NCBI GenBank assembly: GCA_947068385.1
Contig: CAMTBF010000157.1
Location: forward strand, 1 to 7,619
Direction of reading: 5' to 3'
Source of the DNA: an uncultured Lachnospiraceae bacterium
Lineage (GTDB): Bacteria; Bacillota; Clostridia; Lachnospirales; Lachnospiraceae
Length of the DNA stretch: 7,619 nt
Shown: piece after piece, positions 1 through 6,322 of the stretch
How the letters are laid out: every line of letters starts with the position of its first letter
How positions within the stretch are numbered: the first letter of the stretch is position 1
The notes under the pieces: model-generated
What the model was told of the DNA's origin: nothing
Database searches by the model: none
The model's input: only the letters and a program-made list of their open reading frames with translations
Made by a program: the position numbers and the translations under genes

Positions 1-10
1 TTCAGGACGT

Positions 11-39
11 ATTATATCAGCAGAGGGCCGTTTCGTAAA
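11..39 (-). promoter_or_regulatory. Possible divergent promoter in the left repeat arm
   Basis: On the minus strand the left arm carries the same extended -10 as the glyA promoter (TGATATAAT, with TATAAT at 16-11). A weak -35, TTTACG (39-34), lies 17 bp upstream and matches the TTGACA consensus at 4 of 6 positions. It would transcribe towards a gene beyond the left edge of the window, which cannot be seen. Confidence 0.35.
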
Positions 40-44
40 GCCAT

Positions 45-66
45 TTTGTAAATTTTTGTTTGCAAA
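45..66. promoter_or_regulatory. Operator-like palindrome over the glyA -35
   Basis: TTTGTAAA (45-52) and TTTGCAAA (59-66) form an imperfect inverted repeat with a 6-bp spacer and one mismatch between half-sites. The right half covers the -35 of the glyA promoter, so a bound protein would block RNA polymerase. It resembles a Rex site only loosely: Rex sites have a 4-bp spacer and TTAACAA or TTCACAA on the right. The binding protein is unknown, and AT-rich DNA gives such palindromes by chance. Confidence 0.25.
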
Positions 67-87
67 CCGTACATTCTATGATATAAT
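60..87 (+). promoter_or_regulatory. glyA promoter, sigma-A type with extended -10
   Basis: The -35 element TTGCAA (60-65) lies 16 bp before a perfect TATAAT (82-87). A TG at 79-80 makes an extended -10. The expected transcription start is near base 94, inside the right arm of the 19-bp inverted repeat, giving a leader of about 70 nt before the glyA start. The promoter probably drives glyA, hom and lysC together. Confidence 0.8.
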
Positions 88-152
88 ACGTCCTGAATAT
101 CGAGAAGAGACAGCAATCCAGGAGACGGAAATCTATTGCATCGATTACGATT

Positions 153-160
153 AAGGAGGA
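153..160 (+). promoter_or_regulatory. Ribosome binding site that fixes the glyA start
   Basis: AAGGAGGA is a near-perfect Shine-Dalgarno sequence ending 6 nt before the ATG at 167. An in-frame GTG at 161 directly abuts it and cannot be used with it, so ATG 167 is the start. Confidence 0.85.
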
Positions 161-166
161 GTGGGA

Positions 167-1405
167 ATGTATTCATTAGATGAAGTGAGAGTCGTCGATT
201 CTGAAATCGCGCAGGCCATCGTGGACGAGCAGGCCAGGCAGAACAGCCATATCGAACTGATCGCCTCTGAGAACTGGGTCAGCAAGGCCGTGATGGCGGC
301 CATGGGAAGCCCTTTGACCAATAAATACGCGGAAGGATACCCGGGAAAGAGATACTACGGCGGCTGCGAGTGCGTGGACGTGGTGGAGCGCTTGGCCATA
401 GAGCGGGCCAAGGAGCTGTTCGGCTGCGAGTACGCCAATGTGCAGCCCCATTCCGGCGCCCAGGCCAACATGGCGGTGCAGTTCGCCGTCTGCAAGCCCG
501 GGGACACCATCATGGGCATGAACCTGGACCACGGCGGGCACCTGACCCACGGCAGCCCGGTGAACATGTCCGGGAAATATTTCAAGATCGTCCCCTACGG
601 CGTGGACGACAACGGCTTCATCGATTACGACAGGCTGCGTGAAATCGCCCTGGAGGCAAGACCTAAGATGATCATCGCCGGAGCGTCCGCATATGCGCGC
701 ACCATCGATTTCAAGAAGTTCCGCGAGGTGGCGGACGAGGTGGGGGCGTTCCTGATGGTGGACATGGCCCATATCGCCGGCCTGGTGGCTGCAGGGCTCC
801 ATCCCAGCCCCATCCCTTACGCGGACGTGACGACGACCACCACCCACAAGACCCTGCGGGGCCCCAGGGGCGGCATGATCCTCTCCAGCAATGCCGTGAA
901 CGAGAAGTACAATTTCAACAAGGCCATCTTCCCCGGCATCCAGGGCGGCCCGCTGATGCACGTCATCGCGGCCAAGGCGGTCTGCTTCAAGGAGGCGCTG
1001 AGCGCTGAGTTCAAGGCTTATCAGAAGGGCATCATAGACAATGCCCAGGCGCTCTGCAAGGGCCTGATGGAGAGAGGGATAAAAATCGTATCCGGCGGCA
1101 CGGACAACCATCTGATGCTGGTGGATCTGACGAATTTCGGCCTTACCGGCAAGGCGGTGGAGAAGCTCCTGGACAAGGCGCATATCACCTGCAACAAGAA
1201 TACCATCCCCAATGACCCGCAGTCTCCCTTCGTGACCAGCGGCGTCCGCCTGGGGACCCCGGCCGTCACCTCCAGAGGCATGAATACTGAGGATATGGAC
1301 AAAATAGCGGAGGCCATCGCGCTGGTGGTGAAGGGCGGAGAGGAGCAGATTCCGGCAGCTCGGGAAATCGTACAGATATTGACGGACAAATATCCCCTGG
1401 AGTAA
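167..1405 (+). CDS. glyA: Serine hydroxymethyltransferase
   Basis: A cytoplasmic PLP enzyme that converts serine and tetrahydrofolate to glycine and 5,10-methylene-tetrahydrofolate, the main one-carbon source for purines, thymidylate and methionine. The 412-residue product matches the usual bacterial length. Visible motifs are LIASEN (31-36), [13 protein letters not shown] (54-66), HSGAQAN (95-101), VDMAHIAG (198-205, whose Asp199 contacts the PLP ring nitrogen) and [15 protein letters not shown] (222-236), where Lys228 is the PLP-binding lysine, the equivalent of E. coli Lys229. The C-terminal [14 protein letters not shown] (358-371) is also typical. The start is ATG 167, preceded by AAGGAGGA. 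It is the first gene of a likely glyA-hom-lysC unit; hom follows after 55 nt. GlyA family enzymes also cleave allo-threonine slowly, a possible link to the threonine-pathway genes downstream, but this is inference. Identification is very secure. Confidence 0.98.
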   Translation: MYSLDEVRVVDSEIAQAIVDEQARQNSHIELIASENWVSKAVMAAMGSPLTNKYAEGYPGKRYYGGCECVDVVERLAIERAKELFGCEYANVQPHSGAQANMAVQFAVCKPGDTIMGMNLDHGGHLTHGSPVNMSGKYFKIVPYGVDDNGFIDYDRLREIALEARPKMIIAGASAYARTIDFKKFREVADEVGAFLMVDMAHIAGLVAAGLHPSPIPYADVTTTTTHKTLRGPRGGMILSSNAVNEKYNFNKAIFPGIQGGPLMHVIAAKAVCFKEALSAEFKAYQKGIIDNAQALCKGLMERGIKIVSGGTDNHLMLVDLTNFGLTGKAVEKLLDKAHITCNKNTIPNDPQSPFVTSGVRLGTPAVTSRGMNTEDMDKIAEAIALVVKGGEEQIPAAREIVQILTDKYPLE

Positions 1406-1416
1406 GCTGCCAGGGG
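1394..1416 (+). other. GC-rich hairpin across the glyA stop codon
   Basis: CCCCTGG (1394-1400) pairs perfectly with CCAGGGG (1410-1416) around a 9-nt loop containing the TAA stop. No T-run follows, so it is not a standard intrinsic terminator. It may stabilise the glyA part of the mRNA or mark a processing point before hom, or it may be chance pairing. A smaller 4-bp stem (GGCT/AGCC) overlaps it at 1416-1426. Confidence 0.35.
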
Positions 1417-1460
1417 GCTGTCAGCCTGAGAGAAAGCCTGGAAAGAGGAGAAGAGGAACG

Positions 1461-2669
1461 ATGATAAAAATAGCAGTGCTGGGATACGGGACCGTGGGCA
1501 GCGGTGTTGTGGAGGTCATTGCGCGCAACGCGGGACTGCTCCGTGAACGGGCCGGCGAGGAGATCTATATCAAGTACATCCTGGATCTCAGGGACTTTCC
1601 CGGAGACCCTTATGAGGACAGAGTCATACATGACTTCGGGACGATTCTGAACGATTCGGAGATAAGCATCCTGTGCGAGGTCATGGGGGGCGTGGGCGCG
1701 GCGTATCAGTTCACGAAGCAGGCGCTGGAAGCGGGAAAGAGCGTGTGCACCTCCAACAAGGAGCTGGTGGCCAAGCATGGGGCCGAGCTTTTGGCCATCG
1801 CGAGGAGGATGCGGTGCAACTATATGTTCGAGGCCAGCGTGGCGGGCGGCATCCCCATCATCCGGACCATCAACAGCGCGCTGGCGGCGGACAGGGTGGA
1901 GGCCGTGACGGGCATCCTCAACGGCACCACCAACTTCATCCTGACCAAGATGGAGAAGGAAGGGGCGGACTACGGGGAGGTGCTGAAGCAGGCCCAGGAG
2001 CTGGGCTATGCGGAGCGCAACCCCGAGGCAGATGTGGAGGGCCTGGACGCGGGGCGCAAGATAGCCATACTGGCGGACATGATCACCGGGAAGAACGTGG
2101 CCCCGGACAGGGTCATGACAGAGGGGATCACGAAGATCACGACGGCTGATTTCGCATATGCCAAAGCGGCCGGCATGACGATCAAGCTCCTGGCCAGGTG
2201 CAGGGCCAATGAGGACGGAAGCGTGACCGCGCTGGTGGCGCCTTTCATGCTTCCCGTGGAGCACCCCCTGGGAAGGGTGGACGATGTGTTCAACGGCGTA
2301 CAGATTACCTGCAGCATGCTGGGCGATGCCATGTTCGGAGGACGGGGCGCGGGCAAGCTCCCCACTGCCAGCGCGGTGGCCGCGGACGTGATGGACTGCG
2401 CCATGCATCCGGGCAGGACCGTGATGCACGGCTGGTCGTCCGAGGAGGCAGACATTGCCGATATGGCGAATATAGAGAACCGATTCTTCGTCCGGGCGAA
2501 GGCTTCGGGGCGGAAGCGCCTGGAGGAAAGCTTTGCGGGATGCAGCTTCCTGCCGGGACAGGGGGGCGACGATTTGGGCCTGTTCGTCCCGGCCATGAGG
2601 GAAAGCGAGTTCGACGCGAAGTGCGCGGCGCTGGGAGACGTGGTTCTCAACAGGATACGCCTTGTGTGA
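1461..2669 (+). CDS. hom: Homoserine dehydrogenase
   Basis: Reduces aspartate-4-semialdehyde to homoserine with NAD(P)H, the branch point towards threonine and methionine. The 402-residue protein opens with a Rossmann nucleotide site, GYGTVGSG (8-15). TSNKELVAKHG (98-108) and GILNGTTNFIL (151-161) follow. The family signature runs from about 168 to 190 (LGYAERNPEADVEGLDAGRK). Glu175, Asp186 and Lys190 have the same spacing as the catalytic residues Glu208, Asp219 and Lys223 of the yeast enzyme. The last ~60 residues look like a shortened ACT-type tail: the end resembles the final strands of ACT, but the usual G-V-L loop and first helix are not evident. Threonine feedback may therefore differ, which is inference. 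The ATG start has purine-rich ribosome binding sequence (GAGGAG, AAGAGGA) just upstream. lysC follows 33 nt after the stop. Confidence 0.96.
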   Translation: MIKIAVLGYGTVGSGVVEVIARNAGLLRERAGEEIYIKYILDLRDFPGDPYEDRVIHDFGTILNDSEISILCEVMGGVGAAYQFTKQALEAGKSVCTSNKELVAKHGAELLAIARRMRCNYMFEASVAGGIPIIRTINSALAADRVEAVTGILNGTTNFILTKMEKEGADYGEVLKQAQELGYAERNPEADVEGLDAGRKIAILADMITGKNVAPDRVMTEGITKITTADFAYAKAAGMTIKLLARCRANEDGSVTALVAPFMLPVEHPLGRVDDVFNGVQITCSMLGDAMFGGRGAGKLPTASAVAADVMDCAMHPGRTVMHGWSSEEADIADMANIENRFFVRAKASGRKRLEESFAGCSFLPGQGGDDLGLFVPAMRESEFDAKCAALGDVVLNRIRLV

Positions 2670-2702
2670 GCAAACAGGAAGGACAGGGAGGAATGGAAGA
2701 GA

Positions 2703-4022
2703 ATGTCTAAAGTGGTAAAATTTGGAGGAAGTTCCCTGGCGAGCGCCGAACAGTTCCGGAAGGTGGGAGACATTGTCCGCAGCGACGCGGACAGGAGATA
2801 CGTGGTGCCCTCCGCCCCGGGGAAGCGCTTCGACAAGGACAGCAAGGTGACGGATATGCTGTACGCCTGCTATGAGCTGGCGGAGGCCGGCAAGGACTTC
2901 AGGGAGGCGCTTGAGGCCATCCGGGCCAGGTATCGGGAGATCGTCACCGGACTGGAGCTGTCGGTGGATCTGGACGGGGAGTTCGGCATCATAGAGAAGA
3001 ATTTCCTGGCAAAGGCCGGCAGGGACTATGCGGCGTCCCGGGGCGAGTACCTGAACGGCATCATCATGGCGGCCTATCTGGAATTCGAGTTCGTGGACGC
3101 GGCGGAGGTCATCCGGTTCGACGAGAACGGGAGCTTCAATGCGGAGGAGACGAACAGGGTGCTGGCGGAGAGGCTCGGGGCATGCAGGTACGCGGTCATC
3201 CCCGGCTTCTACGGCGCGAAGCCGGACGGGGAGGTGAAGACCTTCTCCAGAGGCGGTTCGGACATCACCGGCTCCATCGTGGCCAAGGCTGTCCTGGCGG
3301 ACGTATACGAGAACTGGACGGACGTGTCGGGCTTCTTCGTGACGGATCCCAGGATCATCGAGAACGCCAAGGGGATCGACGTGATTACATACAGGGAGCT
3401 GCGGGAGCTCTCCTACATGGGGGCCGGCGTGCTCCACGAGGAATCCATCTTCCCGGTGCGACAGGAGAACATCCCCATCAATATCCGCAACACCAACTCT
3501 CCGGATGACAACGGCACATGGATTGTGGGCAGCACCTGCCAGAAGTCGAAATATGTCATCACCGGCATCGCCGGGAAAAAGGGCTTCTGCAGCATCAATA
3601 TCGAGAAGGACAAGATGAACTCCGAGATCGGCTTCGGCAGGAAGGTCCTGCAGGCCTTTGAGGAGAGCGGCATCTCCTTTGAGCATGTGCCCTCGGGGAT
3701 CGATACCATGACGGTCTTCGTCCACCAGGACGAATTCATGCACAAGGAGCAGAAGGTGGTGGCCAGCCTGTACCGCGTGGCGAAGCCGGATACCATCGAG
3801 ATAGAGTCGGATCTGGCCCTGATTGCGGTAGTGGGGCGGGGCATGAAGGCCACCAGGGGGACGGCGGGCAGGATTTTCTCCGCGCTCTCCCATGCCAATG
3901 TGAACGTGAAGATGATCGACCAGGGCTCCTCGGAGCTGAACATCATCATCGGCGTGGCCAATGAGGATTTCGAGACGGCCATTAAGGCAATTTATGATAT
4001 TTTTGTGCTGACCAATCTATAA
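2703..4022 (+). CDS. lysC: Aspartokinase (aspartate kinase)
   Basis: Phosphorylates aspartate to aspartyl-4-phosphate, the committed first step to lysine, threonine and methionine. The 439-residue monofunctional enzyme has the N-terminal KFGGSS motif (6-11), SAPGKR (37-42), SRGEYLNG (112-119), FSRGGSD (171-177), WTDVSGFFVTDPR (205-217) and YMGAGVLHEESIFP (238-251). These cover the ATP and aspartate sites. Two C-terminal ACT regulatory domains follow, roughly 285-355 and 362-435; the second ends in the typical SSELNIIIGV stretch (409-418). Feedback by lysine and/or threonine is expected from the family, but the effector cannot be read from the sequence. GGGAGGA (2686-2692) lies 10 nt before ATG 2703. 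It is the last gene of the glyA unit. The next promoter begins 46 nt after the stop and no clear terminator lies between. The symbol is the common one for this enzyme; paralogue naming (for example thrA or dapG style) is uncertain. Confidence 0.96.
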   Translation: MSKVVKFGGSSLASAEQFRKVGDIVRSDADRRYVVPSAPGKRFDKDSKVTDMLYACYELAEAGKDFREALEAIRARYREIVTGLELSVDLDGEFGIIEKNFLAKAGRDYAASRGEYLNGIIMAAYLEFEFVDAAEVIRFDENGSFNAEETNRVLAERLGACRYAVIPGFYGAKPDGEVKTFSRGGSDITGSIVAKAVLADVYENWTDVSGFFVTDPRIIENAKGIDVITYRELRELSYMGAGVLHEESIFPVRQENIPINIRNTNSPDDNGTWIVGSTCQKSKYVITGIAGKKGFCSINIEKDKMNSEIGFGRKVLQAFEESGISFEHVPSGIDTMTVFVHQDEFMHKEQKVVASLYRVAKPDTIEIESDLALIAVVGRGMKATRGTAGRIFSALSHANVNVKMIDQGSSELNIIIGVANEDFETAIKAIYDIFVLTNL

Positions 4023-4067
4023 ATTTTATGAGATTTGTAGAAATATCTGGAAAATTCGCGCAATGTG

Positions 4068-4096
4068 TTGACAGATGGGAGCGGAGACAATATAAT
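4068..4096 (+). promoter_or_regulatory. Perfect-consensus sigma-A promoter for the nagZ-rex unit
   Basis: TTGACA (4068-4073), a 17-bp spacer and TATAAT (4091-4096) match the sigma-A/sigma-70 consensus at all 12 positions with the ideal spacing. The expected start is near 4103, leaving a leader of about 180 nt before the glycosidase gene. It sits in the AT-rich gap after lysC and is the most likely driver of the glycosidase, rex and the coiled-coil gene. A weaker TATAAA (4240-4245) further down has only a poor -35. Confidence 0.88.
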
Positions 4097-4102
4097 AGAG
4101 AT

Positions 4103-4283
4103 GTCATCCTTCCATTGATGTACAGAAGAATTGAGCTGCAGAAGGCTTTTATGTGCGAAAGAAACGAAATACAGAGGATGAAGTGGGAGAAAGCGAAGGA
4201 AATGGACGAAAGTTCATTTCCTTTCCTGATGTATGACATTATAAAACCTGTAAGAGGGTACATATATTTGTAAGAGGACGCAG
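4103..4283 (+). other. Long 5' leader with a GAAA-capped hairpin
   Basis: The predicted leader between the strong promoter and the glycosidase start is AT-rich. Its main structure is a 12-bp stem at 4196-4207 and 4212-4223 (AAGGAAATGGAC against GTTCATTTCCTT, with one G-U pair), closed by a GAAA tetraloop (4208-4211). No T-run follows directly, so it is not a clear terminator. It ends about 50 nt before the ribosome binding site (AAGAGGA, 4272-4278). I recognise no known riboswitch or T-box. An open frame crosses the leader (ATG 4118 or 4151 to TAA 4271-4273), with only a poor ribosome binding site. Confidence 0.5.
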
Positions 4284-5615
4284 ATGGACAGCAGAGAACA
4301 GCAGGACAGAAGGGAAGCAAGGAGAAAAAAGAGGCTTAGAAGCCAAGTTATGGTATATACGGTGTTCCTGCTTGTGATCCTTGTGCTGGGAACGGGAATC
4401 GGATATGGTGCATACGCCCTGGCGAACAGCAGAAAGGCGGCGGAGGAGAAGGAGCAGGACAATCAGGAGCTGATCGAGGAGATGCTGGCCACGGAGGAGA
4501 GCCTCCCTTCCGCAGAGCCGTCGCCGGATCCCACCCCGGAGCCTACGCCGGAGGTGGTGGAGCCCACCTGGGAGGAGAAGCTGGACGCATACGTGGACGA
4601 GCGGATCGCGCAGATGCCGCTGGAGGACAAGGTGGCGGGGCTGTTCGTGGTGAGGCCGGAGGCGATTACCAAGGTAGGCACCGCGGTACAGGCCGGGGAC
4701 GGCACCAGGCAGGCGCTGGAGGCGAACCCTGTAGGAGGGCTCATCTATTTCGACCAGAACATACAGTCCGAGGCCCAGCTGAAGGAGATGCTGGGGAATA
4801 CGGCCCAGTACGCGAAATATCCCCTGTTCCTGGCGGTGGACGAAGAGGGCGGCGTAGTCTCCAGGATAGGCTCGTCCATCGGCCCGAAGATGGACGGTGC
4901 GGGAGCCATCGGGGAGACCGGGAATCCTGAAAACGCCTACCAGGCAGGGACGACCATCGGGGCTACCTTGTCCGGGCTGGGCTTTAACCTCGATTTCGCG
5001 CCGGTGGCGGATCTGGCCAATGTGGAGGGCAGCATCATGGAAGGGCGGGCCTACGGCTCCGATGTGTCCGTGGCGTCCAGCTTTGTCGATTCCATGGTGC
5101 GGGGGCTCCAGGAGCAGAAGGTATCCGCCTGCCTGAAGCATTTCCCGGGCATGGGCAGCGCCACGGAGGACACCCACGACGGAAAGGTATCCACCGACAG
5201 GACGGCAGAGCAGTTCTGGGCGGAGGAGTTGGCCGTGTTCCAGGCGGGGATCGATGAGGGAGCGGACATGGTGATGGTCAGCCATATGGCCGCGCCTGCG
5301 CTCACGGGCGACAATGAGCCGAGCATCTTCTCCCGGACGCTGGTGACCGGCATCCTGCGGGAGCAGATGGGCTTCCAGGGAGTGGTCATCACGGATGCCA
5401 TGGACATGGGGGCCATCTCGGCGTATTACGCCGCGGACGAAGCTTCCATCATGGCTGTGCTGGCAGGCTGCGACATGCTCCTCATGCCGGAGGATTATGA
5501 AAAAGCATATACGGGCGTACTGGAGGCCGTCAGGAACGGCAATATCGACGAGGAGCGCATCAATGACTCCCTGCGGCGGATATACCGCATCAAATACGCT
5601 GACATGGTGCAGTGA
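4284..5615 (+). CDS. nagZ: Membrane-anchored family 3 glycosidase, NagZ type
   Basis: Probably a beta-N-acetylhexosaminidase acting on cell-wall (muropeptide) or other GlcNAc-containing sugars outside the membrane. The 443-residue protein has a basic N-terminus (1-21), a single hydrophobic segment (about 22-46) that should leave the catalytic part outside, a charged stretch (48-72), a Pro/Glu/Thr-rich linker (about 75-95) and a GH3 N-terminal barrel from about 98 to the end. The catalytic motifs are present: VDEEGG (185-190), KHFPGMGS (285-292), the Asp296-Thr-His298 dyad of the NagZ branch, and GVVITDAMDMGAIS (366-379) with Asp371 as the expected nucleophile. There is no GH3 C-terminal domain, as is usual for NagZ. 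Start ATG 4284 lies 5 nt after AAGAGGA. It is the first gene after the consensus promoter, and rex follows closely. Exact substrate is unproven; other GH3 beta-glycosidases are possible, but the DTH dyad favours NagZ. Confidence 0.9.
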   Translation: MDSREQQDRREARRKKRLRSQVMVYTVFLLVILVLGTGIGYGAYALANSRKAAEEKEQDNQELIEEMLATEESLPSAEPSPDPTPEPTPEVVEPTWEEKLDAYVDERIAQMPLEDKVAGLFVVRPEAITKVGTAVQAGDGTRQALEANPVGGLIYFDQNIQSEAQLKEMLGNTAQYAKYPLFLAVDEEGGVVSRIGSSIGPKMDGAGAIGETGNPENAYQAGTTIGATLSGLGFNLDFAPVADLANVEGSIMEGRAYGSDVSVASSFVDSMVRGLQEQKVSACLKHFPGMGSATEDTHDGKVSTDRTAEQFWAEELAVFQAGIDEGADMVMVSHMAAPALTGDNEPSIFSRTLVTGILREQMGFQGVVITDAMDMGAISAYYAADEASIMAVLAGCDMLLMPEDYEKAYTGVLEAVRNGNIDEERINDSLRRIYRIKYADMVQ

Positions 5616-5631
5616 CAGCAGCCAGAAAGCT

Positions 5632-5637
5632 GGAGGG
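5632..5637 (+). promoter_or_regulatory. Ribosome binding site that fixes a TTG start for rex
   Basis: GGAGGG ends 7 nt before an in-frame TTG at 5645. The earlier in-frame GTG at 5612, which overlaps the glycosidase stop codon, has no Shine-Dalgarno sequence before it. Confidence 0.75.
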
Positions 5638-5644
5638 TAGTATC

Positions 5645-6316
5645 TTGGAAGAAAAGGAAATCTCACAGGCCGTCATCGGACGCCTGCCCAGATATTTCCG
5701 CTATCTGGGAGAGCTTAAGGATGATGGCGTGGAGCGGATATCGTCCCAGGACCTGAGCGCGCTGATGAAGGTGACGGCCTCCCAGATTCGGCAGGATCTC
5801 AACAATTTCGGAGGCTTCGGCCAGCAGGGCTACGGCTACAATGTGGAGTATCTCTACGATGAGATCGGGAAGATCCTGGGGCTGGACAGGCAGCACAAGT
5901 TCGTCATAATCGGTGCGGGGAACCTGGGGCGCGCGCTGGGCAATTACATCAATTTCGAGAGGCGGGGCTTCATCTTCCGCGGCATGTTCGACCAGAATCC
6001 GGATCTGGTGGGCAGCCAGGTGCGGGGCATCAGGGTCATGCCCATGGAGGAGCTGGAGCGGTTCATCCGGGAGAACGACATCGACATCGCGGTGCTGACC
6101 ATCCCCAAGACCAGTGCGGTGCCCGTGGCGGAGCGGCTCGCGAAGACGGACATCCGGGCCATCTGGAACTTCGCCCATGTGGACTTGAACCTGCCGGAGC
6201 GGATTCAGGTGGAGAATGTCCATCTGTCGGACAGCCTGATGAAGCTGTCCTACAACATCAGCAGGTATCAGATGGAGGAAGGGCAGGATGGCAGGCTGAC
6301 ATTGGGAGGTGTATAG
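5645..6316 (+). CDS. rex: Redox-sensing transcriptional repressor Rex
   Basis: A cytoplasmic dimeric repressor that reads the NADH/NAD+ ratio. It binds operators when NADH is low and releases them when NADH rises, controlling fermentation and electron-transfer genes in Gram-positive bacteria. From the TTG at 5645 the product is 223 residues, close to the family norm. The N-terminal winged helix (about 1-75) includes ISQAVIGRLPRYFRYL (6-21), SSQDLSALM (33-41) and the recognition stretch SQIRQDLNNFGGFGQQGYGY (46-65). The Rossmann domain has VIIGAGNLGRAL (87-98), with Asp116 in MFDQNP placed to bind the NAD ribose. The C-terminal NVHLSDSLMKLSYNIS (201-216) matches the domain-swapped helix. A GTG at 5612 would add 11 residues, but it lacks a ribosome binding site and these residues are not typical of Rex. 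rex lies 29 nt after the glycosidase and 6 nt before the next gene. I found no good Rex operator in the window, so autoregulation is not supported. Confidence 0.96.
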   Translation: MEEKEISQAVIGRLPRYFRYLGELKDDGVERISSQDLSALMKVTASQIRQDLNNFGGFGQQGYGYNVEYLYDEIGKILGLDRQHKFVIIGAGNLGRALGNYINFERRGFIFRGMFDQNPDLVGSQVRGIRVMPMEELERFIRENDIDIAVLTIPKTSAVPVAERLAKTDIRAIWNFAHVDLNLPERIQVENVHLSDSLMKLSYNISRYQMEEGQDGRLTLGGV

Positions 6317-6322
6317 AGGGCT

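Larger units (their letters stand above)
1..97. repeat. Perfect 19-bp inverted repeat around the glyA promoter
   Basis: Bases 79-97 (TGATATAATACGTCCTGAA) are the exact reverse complement of bases 1-19, with 19 of 19 positions matching. The arms enclose a 59-bp AT-rich spacer. The match stops sharply on the inner side (20 against 78 do not pair). The outer end cannot be judged because the left arm begins at the first base of the window. Each arm holds an extended -10 element (TG, one base, TATAAT) pointing outwards. The arms could be duplicated operators in a divergent promoter region, recombination sites of a small invertible segment, or terminal repeats of a miniature element. The repeat is certain; its role is inference. 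Confidence 0.9.

Noticed and set aside
45..66. A Rex operator before glyA
   Set aside because: The left half TTGTAAA fits, but the spacer is 6 bp rather than 4 and the right half TTTGCAA does not match TTAACAA or TTCACAA.
94..166. A glycine, THF or other riboswitch in the glyA leader
   Set aside because: The leader is only about 70 nt, with one weak 5-bp pairing (GCAAT 113-117 with ATTGC 135-139) and no known aptamer core.
1394..1426. An intrinsic terminator after glyA
   Set aside because: The GC-rich stem is real but no T-run follows, and hom begins soon after with no clear promoter of its own.
2693..2710. A five-codon upstream frame (MEENV, stop) overlapping the lysC start
   Set aside because: The best ribosome binding site (GGGAGG) is only 1 nt from this ATG and suits the lysC ATG better. 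Frames this short arise by chance.
1266..3893. An 875-codon open frame on the minus strand across hom and lysC
   Set aside because: It is antisense to two secure enzymes, has no recognisable domain and is rich in His, Arg and Pro, as expected for the mirror of GC-rich codon-biased genes.
4028..4273. An 81-codon open frame starting right after lysC
   Set aside because: Its first part is crossed by the perfect promoter, ATG 4028 has no ribosome binding site, and the protein resembles nothing known. Only the shorter leader part is kept as a weak possibility.
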